A DNA stretch of 45,020 bases from Thiorhodococcus drewsii AZ1. Its GTDB lineage: Bacteria > Pseudomonadota > Gammaproteobacteria > Chromatiales > Chromatiaceae. Within the stretch, counting starts at the first letter, position 1. Every line of letters starts with the position of its first letter. Under the pieces are notes generated by a model. The model saw nothing but the letters and a program-made list of their open reading frames with translations. It searched no databases and was not told the DNA's origin. Positions 14,857 to 23,689 of this stretch are shown in pieces. The position numbers and the translations under genes were made by a program. The stretch lies in assembly GCF_000224065.1 (NCBI RefSeq), contig NZ_AFWT01000038.1, positions 1 to 45,020 of the forward strand, given 5' to 3'.

Positions 14857-15728
14857 ACCAATGGGTTGGGATCGCCGACTCGATCGGCGATGCGACAGGC
14901 GAGTCGTTTCGGGTCGAGCAGGAGCAAGCGGTCGGCGGCGGCTGCATCAATCGGGCGGCCGTGCTCGGCGATGGTTGTCGCCGCTATTTCGTCAAGCTGA
15001 ACTCGACCGACCGCGTCGAGATGTTCGCGGCCGAATTCGAGGGATTGATCGCGCTGGCCTCGGCCGAGGCCATTCGGGTTCCCCGCCCGATCTGTACCGG
15101 CGTCGCCGACGGTCAGTCCTTCCTCGTTATGGAGCTGTTGGATCTCGGCGGGAGGCTGGATGGCGCGCTCGCTGGCGAACGGCTGGCGGACATGCATCGC
15201 TCCAGCGCCGAGACCTTCGGTTGGCACCGGGACAACACCATCGGCTCCACCCCGCAGAGCAATCGCCGGGAGCGCGACTGGGTGTCCTTCTGGCGCGAGC
15301 AGCGTCTCGGCTATCAGCTGAGACTCGCCGCCGCCAACGGCCACGGCGGCGACTTGCAGCGCGACGGTGAACGCCTGATGGCGGATCTCGGCCTGTTGAT
15401 CGGGCACGATCCCGTTCCCTCCCTCCTGCACGGCGACCTTTGGGGCGGGAACATCGGCAGTACCCCGGACCGGCAGCCGGTGATCTTCGATCCGGCCGTC
15501 TATTACGGGGATCGCGAGGCGGATCTGGCGATGACCGAGCTCTTCGGCGGCTTCGGTTCTGAGTTCTACGCGGCCTACCGCGCCGCTTGGCCGCTGGATC
15601 CGGGCTACGGAGTCCGTCGCCTGCTCTACAACCTCTACCACGTCCTCAACCACCTGAATCTCTTCGGCGGCGGTTATCTCAGCCAGTCGCATCAGATGAT
15701 CTCACGCCTATTGGCTGAGATACGTTAA
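14853..15728 (+). CDS. Fructosamine kinase family protein
   Basis: 291 residues, with ATG overlapping the HNH stop codon. A protein-kinase-like fold of the fructosamine-3-kinase/YniA family, which phosphorylates ketoamine adducts on glycated proteins so that they break down. Visible motifs are VGGGCINRAAVL (nucleotide loop), YFVKLN (ATP-binding Lys), the family block HRDNTIGSTPQSN, the catalytic loop SLLHGDLWGGNIG, FDPAVYYGDREADLAMTELFGGF with the metal-binding Asp, and YNLYHVLNHLNLFGGGY. All key residues are present and the length is normal. The substrate in this organism is not shown by the sequence. Confidence 0.95.
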   Translation: MNQWVGIADSIGDATGESFRVEQEQAVGGGCINRAAVLGDGCRRYFVKLNSTDRVEMFAAEFEGLIALASAEAIRVPRPICTGVADGQSFLVMELLDLGGRLDGALAGERLADMHRSSAETFGWHRDNTIGSTPQSNRRERDWVSFWREQRLGYQLRLAAANGHGGDLQRDGERLMADLGLLIGHDPVPSLLHGDLWGGNIGSTPDRQPVIFDPAVYYGDREADLAMTELFGGFGSEFYAAYRAAWPLDPGYGVRRLLYNLYHVLNHLNLFGGGYLSQSHQMISRLLAEIR

Positions 15729-15838
15729 GGGAATTGCGTCGCGCGGTTACGCCAAAATGACGGATGTGTTAAAAACCGCCATTGTTGTCATTGGCAGGTT
15801 GTCGACCCAGATTGATCTACGCCGACCCCTTCTTTTCC

Positions 15839-16348
15839 ATGTCCCGAGAACTCCTGCTGCTCCGTCACGCCAAGTCTGATTGGGACTCTGGCACCTCGAC
15901 CGATTTCGATCGTCCGCTCGCCAAACGCGGTAAGAACGACGCACCCAAGGTGGGGGCCTGGCTCTATCGCGAGGGGTTGGTGCCCGATCATGTCGTCAGC
16001 TCGCCGGCCGAGCGGGCCCGTCAGACCGCGACTAAGGTATGCAAGCGGCTGGATTTCAAGAAGAAACGCATCGTTTGGGATGCCGCCATCTACGAGGCCA
16101 GACTCCCGGAGCTGCTTGAGGTGCTGTCACGGGTTCCGCCCGAGGCTGCGACCGTGCTCCTGATCGGTCATAACCCCGGACTCGAAGAGTTGCTGAGACA
16201 TTTGGTCGCGGACGATTACGAGCCACCAGGCGATGGCAAGCTCCTACCCACCGCCGCCGTTGCCCGGCTCGAAATGCCGGACGATTGGGGGCTGCTCGAT
16301 CCCGGGAGCGCGCAGCTCTTGTCCTTGACTCGACCGCGCGCCCTTTAG
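15839..16348 (+). CDS. sixA: Phosphohistidine phosphatase SixA
   Basis: 169 residues from ATG 15839 (MSRELLLLRHAKSDW). A histidine phosphatase superfamily enzyme that removes phosphate from phosphohistidine on signalling proteins, in E. coli those of HPt-containing relays and the nitrogen PTS. The RHAK signature with the nucleophilic His (about residue 9) lies at the N-terminus, followed by SSPAERARQTA and the second catalytic His in LLIGHNPGLEEL (about 120). The extension back to 15782 lacks family features. No clear ribosome binding site precedes the ATG. It converges on feoB with a 20-bp gap. Confidence 0.93.
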   Translation: MSRELLLLRHAKSDWDSGTSTDFDRPLAKRGKNDAPKVGAWLYREGLVPDHVVSSPAERARQTATKVCKRLDFKKKRIVWDAAIYEARLPELLEVLSRVPPEAATVLLIGHNPGLEELLRHLVADDYEPPGDGKLLPTAAVARLEMPDDWGLLDPGSAQLLSLTRPRAL

Positions 16349-16368
16349 GGGTCGCCGGTTTCCGCTCT

Positions 16369-18729
16369 TCAGGCGTCGATCGCGCTTCGGCCAGCTTCGG
16401 CCTGTCGGGCGCCGATGGCCCAGAACCGCAGACCGACGATCACCCCGACCAGCAGTGTCAGTCCCCCTCCGATCCAGAGTCCCGCGCCCAGCGGGTCACG
16501 CTCGAAGGTCGCGGTCTGGTAGAAGATGCTGGCCGCGAGGAAGGCGACGCCCGTAGTCCAGGCACCGACGAAGAGCGCCCAGCGCACGCCGGCCTCGCGG
16601 ACGATGGCCCCGATGGTCGCGGCGCAGGGGAAGTAGAGCAGCACGAACAGCAGATAGGCGAATGCGCCGGCCTGTCCATCGAAGCGTTCGGTCATGGCGT
16701 TGAAGGTCTTGCTGCCGACGCCCTGTTCCTCTGCGGCGACGTTCTGATCGCTTAGATCGCCGACGTCGAGTCCGAGTGGGTCGAGCAGGCGCGCACCCAG
16801 CGCCGAGAGGTTCTCCTCGATCGAGGAGGCGGCGCGCCCCAGATCGCGCCACAGATCGAATGGCTCGGGCGTCTCGGTCGGATGTTCTTCCTCGGCCAGG
16901 CGCCCATAGAGCGAATCCAATGTTCCGACGATGACCTCCTTGGCGAGAACGCCGGAGAAGATTCCAAGCACGGCCGGCCAATTGTCCTCGCGGATGCCCA
17001 TGGGGGCGAACATCGGGGTCGCGGTGCGGCTGATGGCGGCCAGGACGGACTGGTCGCTTTCATGGTTGCCCATCGAGCCGTCGCTGCCGATGGTGGCGAG
17101 GACGTTGAGGATGAGCACCATCACCACGATGACCTTGCCCGCCTCGCGCAGGAAGAGCCTGACCCGGTCCCAGGTACGCAGCAGCACGCCCTTGACGGTC
17201 GGCAGGTGATAGGGTGGCAACTCCATCAGTAGACCCGAGCTGTCGCCCTTGAGCAGGGTGTGCTTCATCGCCAGTCCGGATAGGACGGCGACGGCGATGC
17301 CGGTCAGATAGAGCGCGAAGACCAGGTTCTGGCCCGAATGCGGGAAAAAGGCCGCCGCGAACAGGGCGTAGACCGGAAGTCTGGCCCCGCAGGACATGAA
17401 GGGATTCATGAGGATGGTGAGCTTGCGTTCGCGTTCGCTTTCGAGTGTGCGGGTCGCCATCACTGCCGGGACGTTGCAGCCGAAGCCCACGATCAAAGGC
17501 ACGAACGCCTTGCCCGGCAATCCGATCGAGCGCATGAAGCGGTCCATGACGAAGGCCGCGCGCGCCATGTAGCCCGAGTCCTCCAGGATCGAGAGCACGA
17601 TGTAGAGGCTGGCGATGATGGGTATGAAGGTTCCGACCACCTGCAGACCGCCGCCGATGCCCTCGGCCAGCACCAGGGACAGCCAGTCGGGTGCATTCAG
17701 GTCGTGAAGCAATGCCCCGAGTCCGTCGACGAACAAGGCCCGGCCGGCGAGATCGAAAAAGTCGATGAAGGCGCCCCCGATGTTCATGGTGAACATGAAC
17801 ATGAGATAGATCATCAGCAGGAAGAGCGGGATGCCGAAGATACGATTGAGAACGACCCGGTCGATGCGGTCCGATAGGGTGCGCTCGACCCGGTGGCTCT
17901 CGCGCATGACCCGTTGCGCCAGGGCGTGTGCATGGCCGAAGCGGGTATCGGCGATGTGGAGGTCCGCGTCTTCTCCGGTGCGCACGGCGATCTGATGACG
18001 CAGCTGTTCAGCGCGTTCCAGTATCTTGGGGGCGACCGATTGCTCGGCCGAGGGGTCCGATTCGAGGAGCTTGAGTGCCAGCCAGCGGCTGTTGGCCCGA
18101 TCGGCGACCTCGCTCAGACTGGGTGCGAGGTCCGCGATCGCTTCCTCGACGAATTCACTCTGGCCCAGTGGCAGCCCGGCCGGCTCGCGCCCCTCGGCGA
18201 CGGCCAGGAGGCGTGCCTGGAGCTCGGTCAGACCCTCCTTGGCGACCGCCACCACGGGGACGACGGGGCAGCCGATCGTCTCCGCAAGCTGAGCGATGTC
18301 GATCCGCACGCCGCGTTTGCGCGCGACGTCCATCATGTTGAGTGCGACGATGACCGGAATGCCCATCTCCAACAGCTGGACGGACAGATAGAGATTGCGC
18401 TCCAGGTTGTTCGCATCCAGGACGTTGACGATGAGGTCGGCTTCGCGGCTGAGGAGGTAATCCCGCGTGACCACCTCGTCGAGCGAGCTGGCGTCGAGCG
18501 AATAGATGCCTGGCAGGTCGATGACCTTGATTCGGCGGTCATCCAGCTCCAGAGAACCTTCCTTACGTTCGACCGTGACGCCCGGCCAGTTCCCGGTGGT
18601 CTGGCGGATGCCGGTCAAGGCGTTGAAGAGCGCGGATTTACCGCAATTTGGGTTGCCAGCCAGTGCGACGGTGAGTGGGCGCGGCGGCTGCGCCGAGACG
18701 GCGGTGGGGTGCGAATTAGGCGCTGTCAT
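16369..18729 (-). CDS. feoB: Ferrous iron transporter FeoB
   Basis: 786 residues. An inner-membrane Fe2+ importer with an N-terminal GTPase. The G domain shows G1 GNPNCGKSALFNALTG (about 26-41), G2 in TGNWPGVTVE, G3 DLPGIYSL and G4 NMMD (about 130), followed by a GDI-like helical region. Two Gate motifs (MARAAFVMDRFMRSIGLPGK and GVLAKEVIVGTLDSLYG) lie among roughly ten membrane helices from about residue 285 to the C-terminus, with CGARLPVY between them. The length is close to E. coli FeoB. feoA ends six bases upstream and no feoC follows. A FNR or Fur site was not evident upstream. Confidence 0.97.
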   Translation of the reverse strand: MTAPNSHPTAVSAQPPRPLTVALAGNPNCGKSALFNALTGIRQTTGNWPGVTVERKEGSLELDDRRIKVIDLPGIYSLDASSLDEVVTRDYLLSREADLIVNVLDANNLERNLYLSVQLLEMGIPVIVALNMMDVARKRGVRIDIAQLAETIGCPVVPVVAVAKEGLTELQARLLAVAEGREPAGLPLGQSEFVEEAIADLAPSLSEVADRANSRWLALKLLESDPSAEQSVAPKILERAEQLRHQIAVRTGEDADLHIADTRFGHAHALAQRVMRESHRVERTLSDRIDRVVLNRIFGIPLFLLMIYLMFMFTMNIGGAFIDFFDLAGRALFVDGLGALLHDLNAPDWLSLVLAEGIGGGLQVVGTFIPIIASLYIVLSILEDSGYMARAAFVMDRFMRSIGLPGKAFVPLIVGFGCNVPAVMATRTLESERERKLTILMNPFMSCGARLPVYALFAAAFFPHSGQNLVFALYLTGIAVAVLSGLAMKHTLLKGDSSGLLMELPPYHLPTVKGVLLRTWDRVRLFLREAGKVIVVMVLILNVLATIGSDGSMGNHESDQSVLAAISRTATPMFAPMGIREDNWPAVLGIFSGVLAKEVIVGTLDSLYGRLAEEEHPTETPEPFDLWRDLGRAASSIEENLSALGARLLDPLGLDVGDLSDQNVAAEEQGVGSKTFNAMTERFDGQAGAFAYLLFVLLYFPCAATIGAIVREAGVRWALFVGAWTTGVAFLAASIFYQTATFERDPLGAGLWIGGGLTLLVGVIVGLRFWAIGARQAEAGRSAIDA

Positions 18730-18735
18730 CGTATG

Positions 18736-19047
18736 TCATAGCCCCATGCTGGAGCGCGCGGGATCGGTCGCCGTTTCGGCATCCGGGTCTGGGTCATCCT
18801 CCGAGAGATCGCATGGGGTGACCCAGAGCTTGTCGGCGATTCCAGAGCCGACTGCGATGCGTACCTCGCCGGTCGCCAGTACCAGGCCCTGACCACGGCG
18901 CTGTACCACGCTCAACCGGCTACCTTGCCGCAGACCCAGTGATAGAAGGCGGCGCATCAGATGGCGTCCGCCCTGGATTTCGGCCAGAAGTGCCGGCGTG
19001 CTTTGCGGAAGATCGGACAATCGAATGAGTTCGGCGGACTGGGGCAT
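18736..19047 (-). CDS. feoA: FeoA, ferrous iron transport accessory protein
   Basis: 103 residues with an SH3-like FeoA domain over about residues 5-80 (LSDLPQSTPALLAEI, HLMRRLLSLGLRQGSRLSVVQRRGQGLVLATGEVRIAVG). FeoA is a small cytoplasmic protein needed for full FeoB activity. The C-terminal 20 residues are an acidic tail (DPDPDAETATDP) beyond the normal domain. It leads the feoAB operon. The 334-bp gap to the divergent diguanylate cyclase (19048-19381) holds no recognised gene, only promoter space for both. Confidence 0.93.
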   Translation of the reverse strand: MPQSAELIRLSDLPQSTPALLAEIQGGRHLMRRLLSLGLRQGSRLSVVQRRGQGLVLATGEVRIAVGSGIADKLWVTPCDLSEDDPDPDAETATDPARSSMGL

Positions 19048-19381
19048 GGGTCGGTACTGCTAATGATGGGCGGGCGAGAGACATTGTCGATGATGGAAGC
19101 ATACCTGAATGGAGGGGCTTCTACAGACGCGCGGACAAGAGGAACTCTCAGGCGACTGAAACCTGTCTAGACTCCGATTCCATATTGGGACCGATCTGTA
19201 GACGTTGCAATTGCTCGGCCAGTTCCGGCGGTGGCTGGGAGCTTCGGTCCGGCGTGATGGTGTCCAAACACCAGCATCGTCGGCTTGCTCATGGCATATG
19301 ATGACGGTACCCGAGGCTTACGAATCGGCCGCGGGCTAGATGATGAGTCCCGCGTCGGGGCGCGATCGAGAGTGAGCATTC

Positions 19382-20440
19382 ATGGCTGGCAAGAGAATCG
19401 AGTTTCGGGAGGATTTGCACACGTCCTCCGACTATCTGCGGATGGCCATCCCCTTGATGGTGCAGCGCCAGATTCCGCCGACGCCCTACAACTATGCGCT
19501 CTGGTACGCGCATGTTCAGAACGCGCACCCCGATCTGAGCAAGGTGTTGCTCGAACAGTTTCCGAGTGCCGGCTGCTACGACCCCGAAAAGAGCGAATCG
19601 CTCTTTTTCGAGCACATCATCAAGGGCTATCTGCCGAACAGTCCGGATGTTCAGCATCTGCTCGTCGGCATGCTCGCGCAGTTGGCGCAGTCGGTCTCGA
19701 AAAGCGCCGAAGGGGCGCGGGACTACGGCAGTACGCTGAAGGATGCGATGGAGGTCCTCGACCTCTCGATCGACCAGGAGCAGACCCAAGAGGTTCTCGG
19801 TCGGTTGCTCGCCGAGACGGTTGAGCTGGAGAAACGCAACAAGGCGTTCCAGGAACAGCTCGCATCGGCCAGTCTCGAGGTCGAGCGACTTCGCAGTGAA
19901 TTGGAGGAGACTCAGCTCAGTGCGCGCATCGATCCGCTCACCAAGATCGCCAATCGGCGCGCCTTCAACGACGCCATACTCCAGTCGCTGAGCCTGCCCG
20001 GCGCACCGACCTCGCTGCTGTTGCTGGATCTGGATCACTTCAAGCGTTGCAACGATACCTATGGTCATCCGATGGGCGATCGGATCCTGCAAATGTTTGG
20101 TAGTTTGCTCAAGGGGTTCGAGAGCGACACGCTGTTCGCCGCGCGCTATGGTGGCGAGGAATTCGTCGTCATCATCAACGAGGGTATCAGCGCGGCCCGC
20201 AGGGTCGCCGAGGATATTCGGCACAAGGCTGCAGGCGTGCGCATCAGGCGCAAGAACAGTCAGGAGGTGATCAGTGCCGTTACGGTCTCGATCGGTGTCG
20301 TCCAGGCCTGGTCAGGCGAGAGCGTGGAGAGCTTGATCGAGCGCGCGGACCAGGCGCTCTATCGTGCCAAGGATCTGGGGCGCAACCGGGTTGTGGTGAA
20401 CGAGGACCGGGCGGGTTCGCAGGCGCCGGACGGGAGTTGA
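19382..20440 (+). CDS. Diguanylate cyclase (GGDEF domain)
   Basis: 352 residues. The N-terminal 120 residues (SSDYLRMAIPLMVQRQIPPTPYNYALWYAHV) match the cytoplasmic sensor-like region found before GGDEF in many gammaproteobacterial cyclases. Next comes a coiled-coil linker (about 125-180) and a GGDEF domain (about 180-340) with DPLTKIANRRAFN, LLLDLDHFKRCND and the active-site loop RYGGEEF. It makes c-di-GMP from two GTP. The inhibitory I-site RxxD is replaced by FESD, so product feedback should be weak or absent. There is no membrane segment, so it is cytoplasmic. It converges on the EF-G paralogue 22 bp downstream. Confidence 0.93.
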   Translation: MAGKRIEFREDLHTSSDYLRMAIPLMVQRQIPPTPYNYALWYAHVQNAHPDLSKVLLEQFPSAGCYDPEKSESLFFEHIIKGYLPNSPDVQHLLVGMLAQLAQSVSKSAEGARDYGSTLKDAMEVLDLSIDQEQTQEVLGRLLAETVELEKRNKAFQEQLASASLEVERLRSELEETQLSARIDPLTKIANRRAFNDAILQSLSLPGAPTSLLLLDLDHFKRCNDTYGHPMGDRILQMFGSLLKGFESDTLFAARYGGEEFVVIINEGISAARRVAEDIRHKAAGVRIRRKNSQEVISAVTVSIGVVQAWSGESVESLIERADQALYRAKDLGRNRVVVNEDRAGSQAPDGS

Positions 20441-20462
20441 TCCCCCGCCGAGCGGAACGGGT

Positions 20463-22514
20463 TCAGCAGAGATCGAAGCGATCGAACTGCATGCTGAACT
20501 GTCCCCGGCCCTGGGTCATGCTGCGCAGGCGGGTGCTGTATCCGAGCAGCTGTTCGAGTGCGACCTCGGCCTGGATGGTCACCTGATCGCCGAGCGCTGC
20601 CGTGTCCTGGATGAGTGCGTGGCGAGCCTGCAGGTCACCCAGCACGGTTCCGAGACTGGTCGCCGGAACCACCGCTTCCAGACGCATGATGGGATGCATG
20701 TGGGTTGGCGTCGCCGACTCGAACGCCTTGCGCAATGCCTTCGAGGTCGCGGCTACGAGGGCCTCGGGCGTGGATCCGGGCCCAAAGAGTTCGACCTCGG
20801 TCACCTGGATGGCGACATCCATGACCTGGGTTCCATTGAGCGGGCCCGATGCGAGTGCGCCTTGGATACCGTCTTGGATCGCCTGGACCTGAGCCTGGTT
20901 CAGTGACGCCCCCTCGGGAAGGACCCTCGGGGTGAGCTGGATCTCGCAGCCGCTGCCGCGCGGGCGTGGCGTCAGGGTGACCGCGACGCGGGCCATGAGG
21001 TCCGGTTGGCGAACGTCCGGGCGCGGCGGCGGGGCGAAGAGCGCGTCGGCACTGGCGGTGCGACGGATCGTCTCGCGCACGGCGACCGCCGGACGGCCGG
21101 CTCGGACTTGGATGCCGAACTCGCGCTCGATGCGTTCCAGAACGATCTGCAGGTGTAGCTCGCCCATTCCGCGCAGCAGTCGCTGGCCCGTTTCCGGATC
21201 CTCCTCGACCAGAAGTGTCGGGTCCTCCTGCTCGATCTTGCCGAGCACCTCCAGCAGGCGTTCCTCGTCCGTTCCGGCGGCGGGCTCGATCGCCAGACCC
21301 AGGACCGGCGCCTGTAGTGCGATGCGCTCCAGCATCAACAGATGCCCGGGCGCGCAGAGTGTGTCGCCGGTCGTTGCCCAGCGCAGCCCGGCGAGCAGGA
21401 CGATCTGACCGGCCTCGGCATGATCCAGTTTGATCTTTTTACCGGCGTCGATCTCGAACAGCCGGGCGACCTGCTCACGTCGAATTCGGCCGTCGCTTGA
21501 GCGGAATTCCAGCGTATCTCCTGGGTTGAGCGTTCCTCGGTAGAGTCGGACGAAGACGTGACGCCGTCCGTCCCACAGCTGGACCTTGAAGGCCAGCGCG
21601 GCGAGCGGTCCTTGAGGGTCCATCTCGACCGACTCCTGCTCGCCGTCGGGGCCTTCGGCGGACACGGGCGGTCGGTCGAGTGGCGCGGGAAGACACTCGA
21701 TGATGCCGTCCAGCAAGGGCTGGACGCCCATGTTGCGTAGCGCGCTTCCGCCATAGCAGGGGCAGAGGAGTCCGTCCAGGGTGCCACGGCGTAGTGCTGC
21801 GCGGACGGCCTCGGGGGTAGGCTCCGTTCCCGATAGAACCGCCTCGGCCAGGGTTTCGTCGGCCTCCGCCGCAGTGAGTAGAAGCGCCTCCCGTAAGTCG
21901 GCGCAGCTCTCCCACAGGGCTGGCGGACAGGGCTCGGTGATGACCTCCTCGCCCTGTTCGCCGGTGAAACGAATCAGCGTTCGGTCGATCAGATGAATGA
22001 CGGCGCCGCCGTCCGGCAGCGGTACGGTGACGGGCGCCGGCTCGGCACCGAGACGTTGTTTGACGGCGGCGAGACTTCGGTCAAAATCCGCGCCCGGCCG
22101 ATCCATCTTATTGATGAAGAAAAGGGTCGGAAGCTTGAAGTGCGAGCGTTGCCGCCACACCGTTTCTGTCTGTGGCTCGACTCCGCGCACCCCGTCGAGA
22201 ACGATGACGCAACCGTCCAGCACCCGCATCGCGCGTTCGACCTCGATGGTGAAATCGACGTGTCCTGGGGTATCGATCAGCTGGATCTGGTGGTCGCGCC
22301 AAGGGGCCTTGGTGACGGCGGCGGTGATGGTGATACCGTGCTGCTGCTCCTCGGCCATGTAGTCCATGTGGGCCGCTCCGTCATGCACCTCGCCGATTTT
22401 GTAGGAGGCGCCGGTGTAATACAGGATGCGCTCGGTAAGCGTTGTTTTACCCGCATCCACGTGAGCGGCGATCCCGATATTGCGGACTTGCGAGAATCGG
22501 GCCGGTTTTTTCAT
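20463..22514 (-). CDS. Elongation factor G-like translational GTPase (second EF-G)
   Basis: 683 residues, with EF-G domain order I-V. The GTPase domain shows AAHVDAGKTTLTERIL (G1, about 16-31), GITITAA (G2), DTPGHVDF (G3) and NKMD (G4). Domains II to V follow, with GMGELHLQIVLERIEREFG and AVVPATSLGTVLGDLQ. It is not next to rpsL, rpsG or tuf and shows loop shortenings relative to str-operon EF-G, so it is the second EF-G paralogue found in many gammaproteobacteria. Its job (translocation, ribosome recycling or rescue) cannot be read from sequence. The start lies only 33 bp from the divergent L,D-transpeptidase, so the two promoters must reach into each other's 5' region. Confidence 0.93.
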   Translation of the reverse strand: MKKPARFSQVRNIGIAAHVDAGKTTLTERILYYTGASYKIGEVHDGAAHMDYMAEEQQHGITITAAVTKAPWRDHQIQLIDTPGHVDFTIEVERAMRVLDGCVIVLDGVRGVEPQTETVWRQRSHFKLPTLFFINKMDRPGADFDRSLAAVKQRLGAEPAPVTVPLPDGGAVIHLIDRTLIRFTGEQGEEVITEPCPPALWESCADLREALLLTAAEADETLAEAVLSGTEPTPEAVRAALRRGTLDGLLCPCYGGSALRNMGVQPLLDGIIECLPAPLDRPPVSAEGPDGEQESVEMDPQGPLAALAFKVQLWDGRRHVFVRLYRGTLNPGDTLEFRSSDGRIRREQVARLFEIDAGKKIKLDHAEAGQIVLLAGLRWATTGDTLCAPGHLLMLERIALQAPVLGLAIEPAAGTDEERLLEVLGKIEQEDPTLLVEEDPETGQRLLRGMGELHLQIVLERIEREFGIQVRAGRPAVAVRETIRRTASADALFAPPPRPDVRQPDLMARVAVTLTPRPRGSGCEIQLTPRVLPEGASLNQAQVQAIQDGIQGALASGPLNGTQVMDVAIQVTEVELFGPGSTPEALVAATSKALRKAFESATPTHMHPIMRLEAVVPATSLGTVLGDLQARHALIQDTAALGDQVTIQAEVALEQLLGYSTRLRSMTQGRGQFSMQFDRFDLC

Positions 22515-22547
22515 CGCGTTTTACTTCGATTAGGAGCAAGAGGGGTT

Positions 22548-23513
22548 ATGAGAGCTGTTGTTCATGGCAAACGCAATCGGGTGTGGTTCGTGTCGGTGAT
22601 GTGCGTATCGCTGCTTGGTTGGGGGGGGAGTACCAGTGCCCTGGCCGAAACCTTCCGACTCGAGAATCCGAACGACTCGGTCGTCGGGGTTCCCTTCTAT
22701 TTCAAGGCGCGCAATAAGGATACGCTGCTCGACATCGCTCGCCAGAACAATCTGGGTTTCGACGACATGCGCCAAGCGAATCCCAATGTTGATATTTGGG
22801 TACCCGGCGATGGAACCGAGGTGATGGTTCCGAGCCTCTTCGTGTTGCCGAACGTGCCGCGTGAAGGGATCGTGATCAATCGGGCCGAGAAGCGTCTCTA
22901 TTACTATCCGCCCGAGGATCCCAGTGAGGTGCGGATTTACACCATCAGCGTCGGCAAGGACGCCATGGGAACCCCGCTCGGTAACTTCAAGGTCATCCAA
23001 AAGCGCAAAGATCCGACCTGGACTCCGGGACCCAACGTGCGCGCCATGCATGCCGCGCGCGGCGATATCCTGCCTCCCCAGGTTCCGCCTGGACCGGACA
23101 ATCCGCTCGGCCGTTATGCCATGCGTCTGAGCAATCCCGATTATCTGATCCATGGCACCAGTATGCCATGGGGCCTCGGGATGGAGGTGAGTGGGGGCTG
23201 TATCCGTATGTACCCCGAGGGGGTCGAGGAACTGTTCGGGTTGGTGGACGTTGATACGCCCGTGGCCATCATCGATCAGCCGTATAAGGTGGGTTGGCGC
23301 GGCAACGATCTCTATCTGGAGGTCCAGACTGGGGAGAAGAGCGTGCGTCAGAGCGCGAGAAGCGTGATTCCTGAGGCGGTGGCGAATGCCGAAGGAGTCG
23401 AAGTCGATTGGGAGGGTGTCGAGCGGGCGGTCAAGGAAGACTCCGGTGTCCCACAGGTCGTGGGACACCGGAGTTCGTCGAACAATGGGTCTTACTTGCC
23501 CATGATCTTCTGA
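22548..23513 (+). CDS. L,D-transpeptidase (YkuD / ErfK-YbiS family), periplasmic
   Basis: 321 residues from ATG 22548 (AGAGGGG upstream); a long open frame before it lacks homology. A signal peptide (about 1-33, ending ALA) is followed by a LysM-like peptidoglycan-binding segment (FYFKARNKDTLLDIARQNNLGFDDMRQANPNVD) and a YkuD domain (about 115-255) with the His in YLIHGTSMPWGLG and the nucleophilic Cys in EVSGGCIRMYPEGVE. Such enzymes attach Braun-type lipoprotein to diaminopimelate or make 3-3 crosslinks. A short lipoprotein with a C-terminal Lys lies convergent next door, favouring the lipoprotein-anchoring role. The last 20 codons overlap the lipoprotein gene and contain its terminator hairpin. 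Confidence 0.93.
   Translation: MRAVVHGKRNRVWFVSVMCVSLLGWGGSTSALAETFRLENPNDSVVGVPFYFKARNKDTLLDIARQNNLGFDDMRQANPNVDIWVPGDGTEVMVPSLFVLPNVPREGIVINRAEKRLYYYPPEDPSEVRIYTISVGKDAMGTPLGNFKVIQKRKDPTWTPGPNVRAMHAARGDILPPQVPPGPDNPLGRYAMRLSNPDYLIHGTSMPWGLGMEVSGGCIRMYPEGVEELFGLVDVDTPVAIIDQPYKVGWRGNDLYLEVQTGEKSVRQSARSVIPEAVANAEGVEVDWEGVERAVKEDSGVPQVVGHRSSSNNGSYLPMIF
23440..23474 (-). terminator. Terminator hairpin of the lipoprotein gene inside the transpeptidase frame
   Basis: ACTCCGGTGTCCCAC pairs perfectly over 15 bp with its complement around a five-base loop. Read on the minus strand it starts 17 bases past the lipoprotein stop and is followed by TTCCTTGA, a weak T-tract. It lies wholly within the 3' coding end of the L,D-transpeptidase and could also protect that mRNA's 3' end. 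Confidence 0.75.
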
Positions 23514-23689
23514 TACATGCGGTCAAGACGCTCGGTGTTGGCGTTGCAGCAGGACTGGGCGCTGTTGGCGGTGTCCATTGCCTGCTGAGCCATGTCGCGG
23601 GCGGTCTGGTCGGTGGTGCAGCCACCGAACATGGAAACGGTCAGAATAGCGGCAGCAGAGAGGGACGCGAACTTCAGTGTTTTGTTCAT
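23492..23689 (-). CDS. lpp: Braun-type (Lpp-like) murein lipoprotein
   Basis: 65 residues from ATG with AGGAG upstream. A lipoprotein signal peptide ends in the lipobox MFGGC, with the acylated Cys at residue 24. The mature 42-residue part is an alanine-zipper helix (TARDMAQQAMDTANSA) ending in Lys, the residue that Lpp links to peptidoglycan. It anchors the outer membrane to the cell wall. It is shorter than E. coli Lpp (58 mature residues). An adjacent Cys pair (47-48, SCC) inside the helix is unusual. An extended -10-like TGTTATACA (23730-23738, minus strand) lies upstream. The convergent L,D-transpeptidase is the likely attaching enzyme. Confidence 0.88.
   Translation of the reverse strand: MNKTLKFASLSAAAILTVSMFGGCTTDQTARDMAQQAMDTANSAQSCCNANTERLDRMYQKIMGK

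Noticed and set aside
21993-22547. N-terminal extension of the L,D-transpeptidase
   Set aside because: The 185 upstream codons lie antisense to the EF-G gene and precede a clear signal peptide with its own ribosome binding site at 22548.
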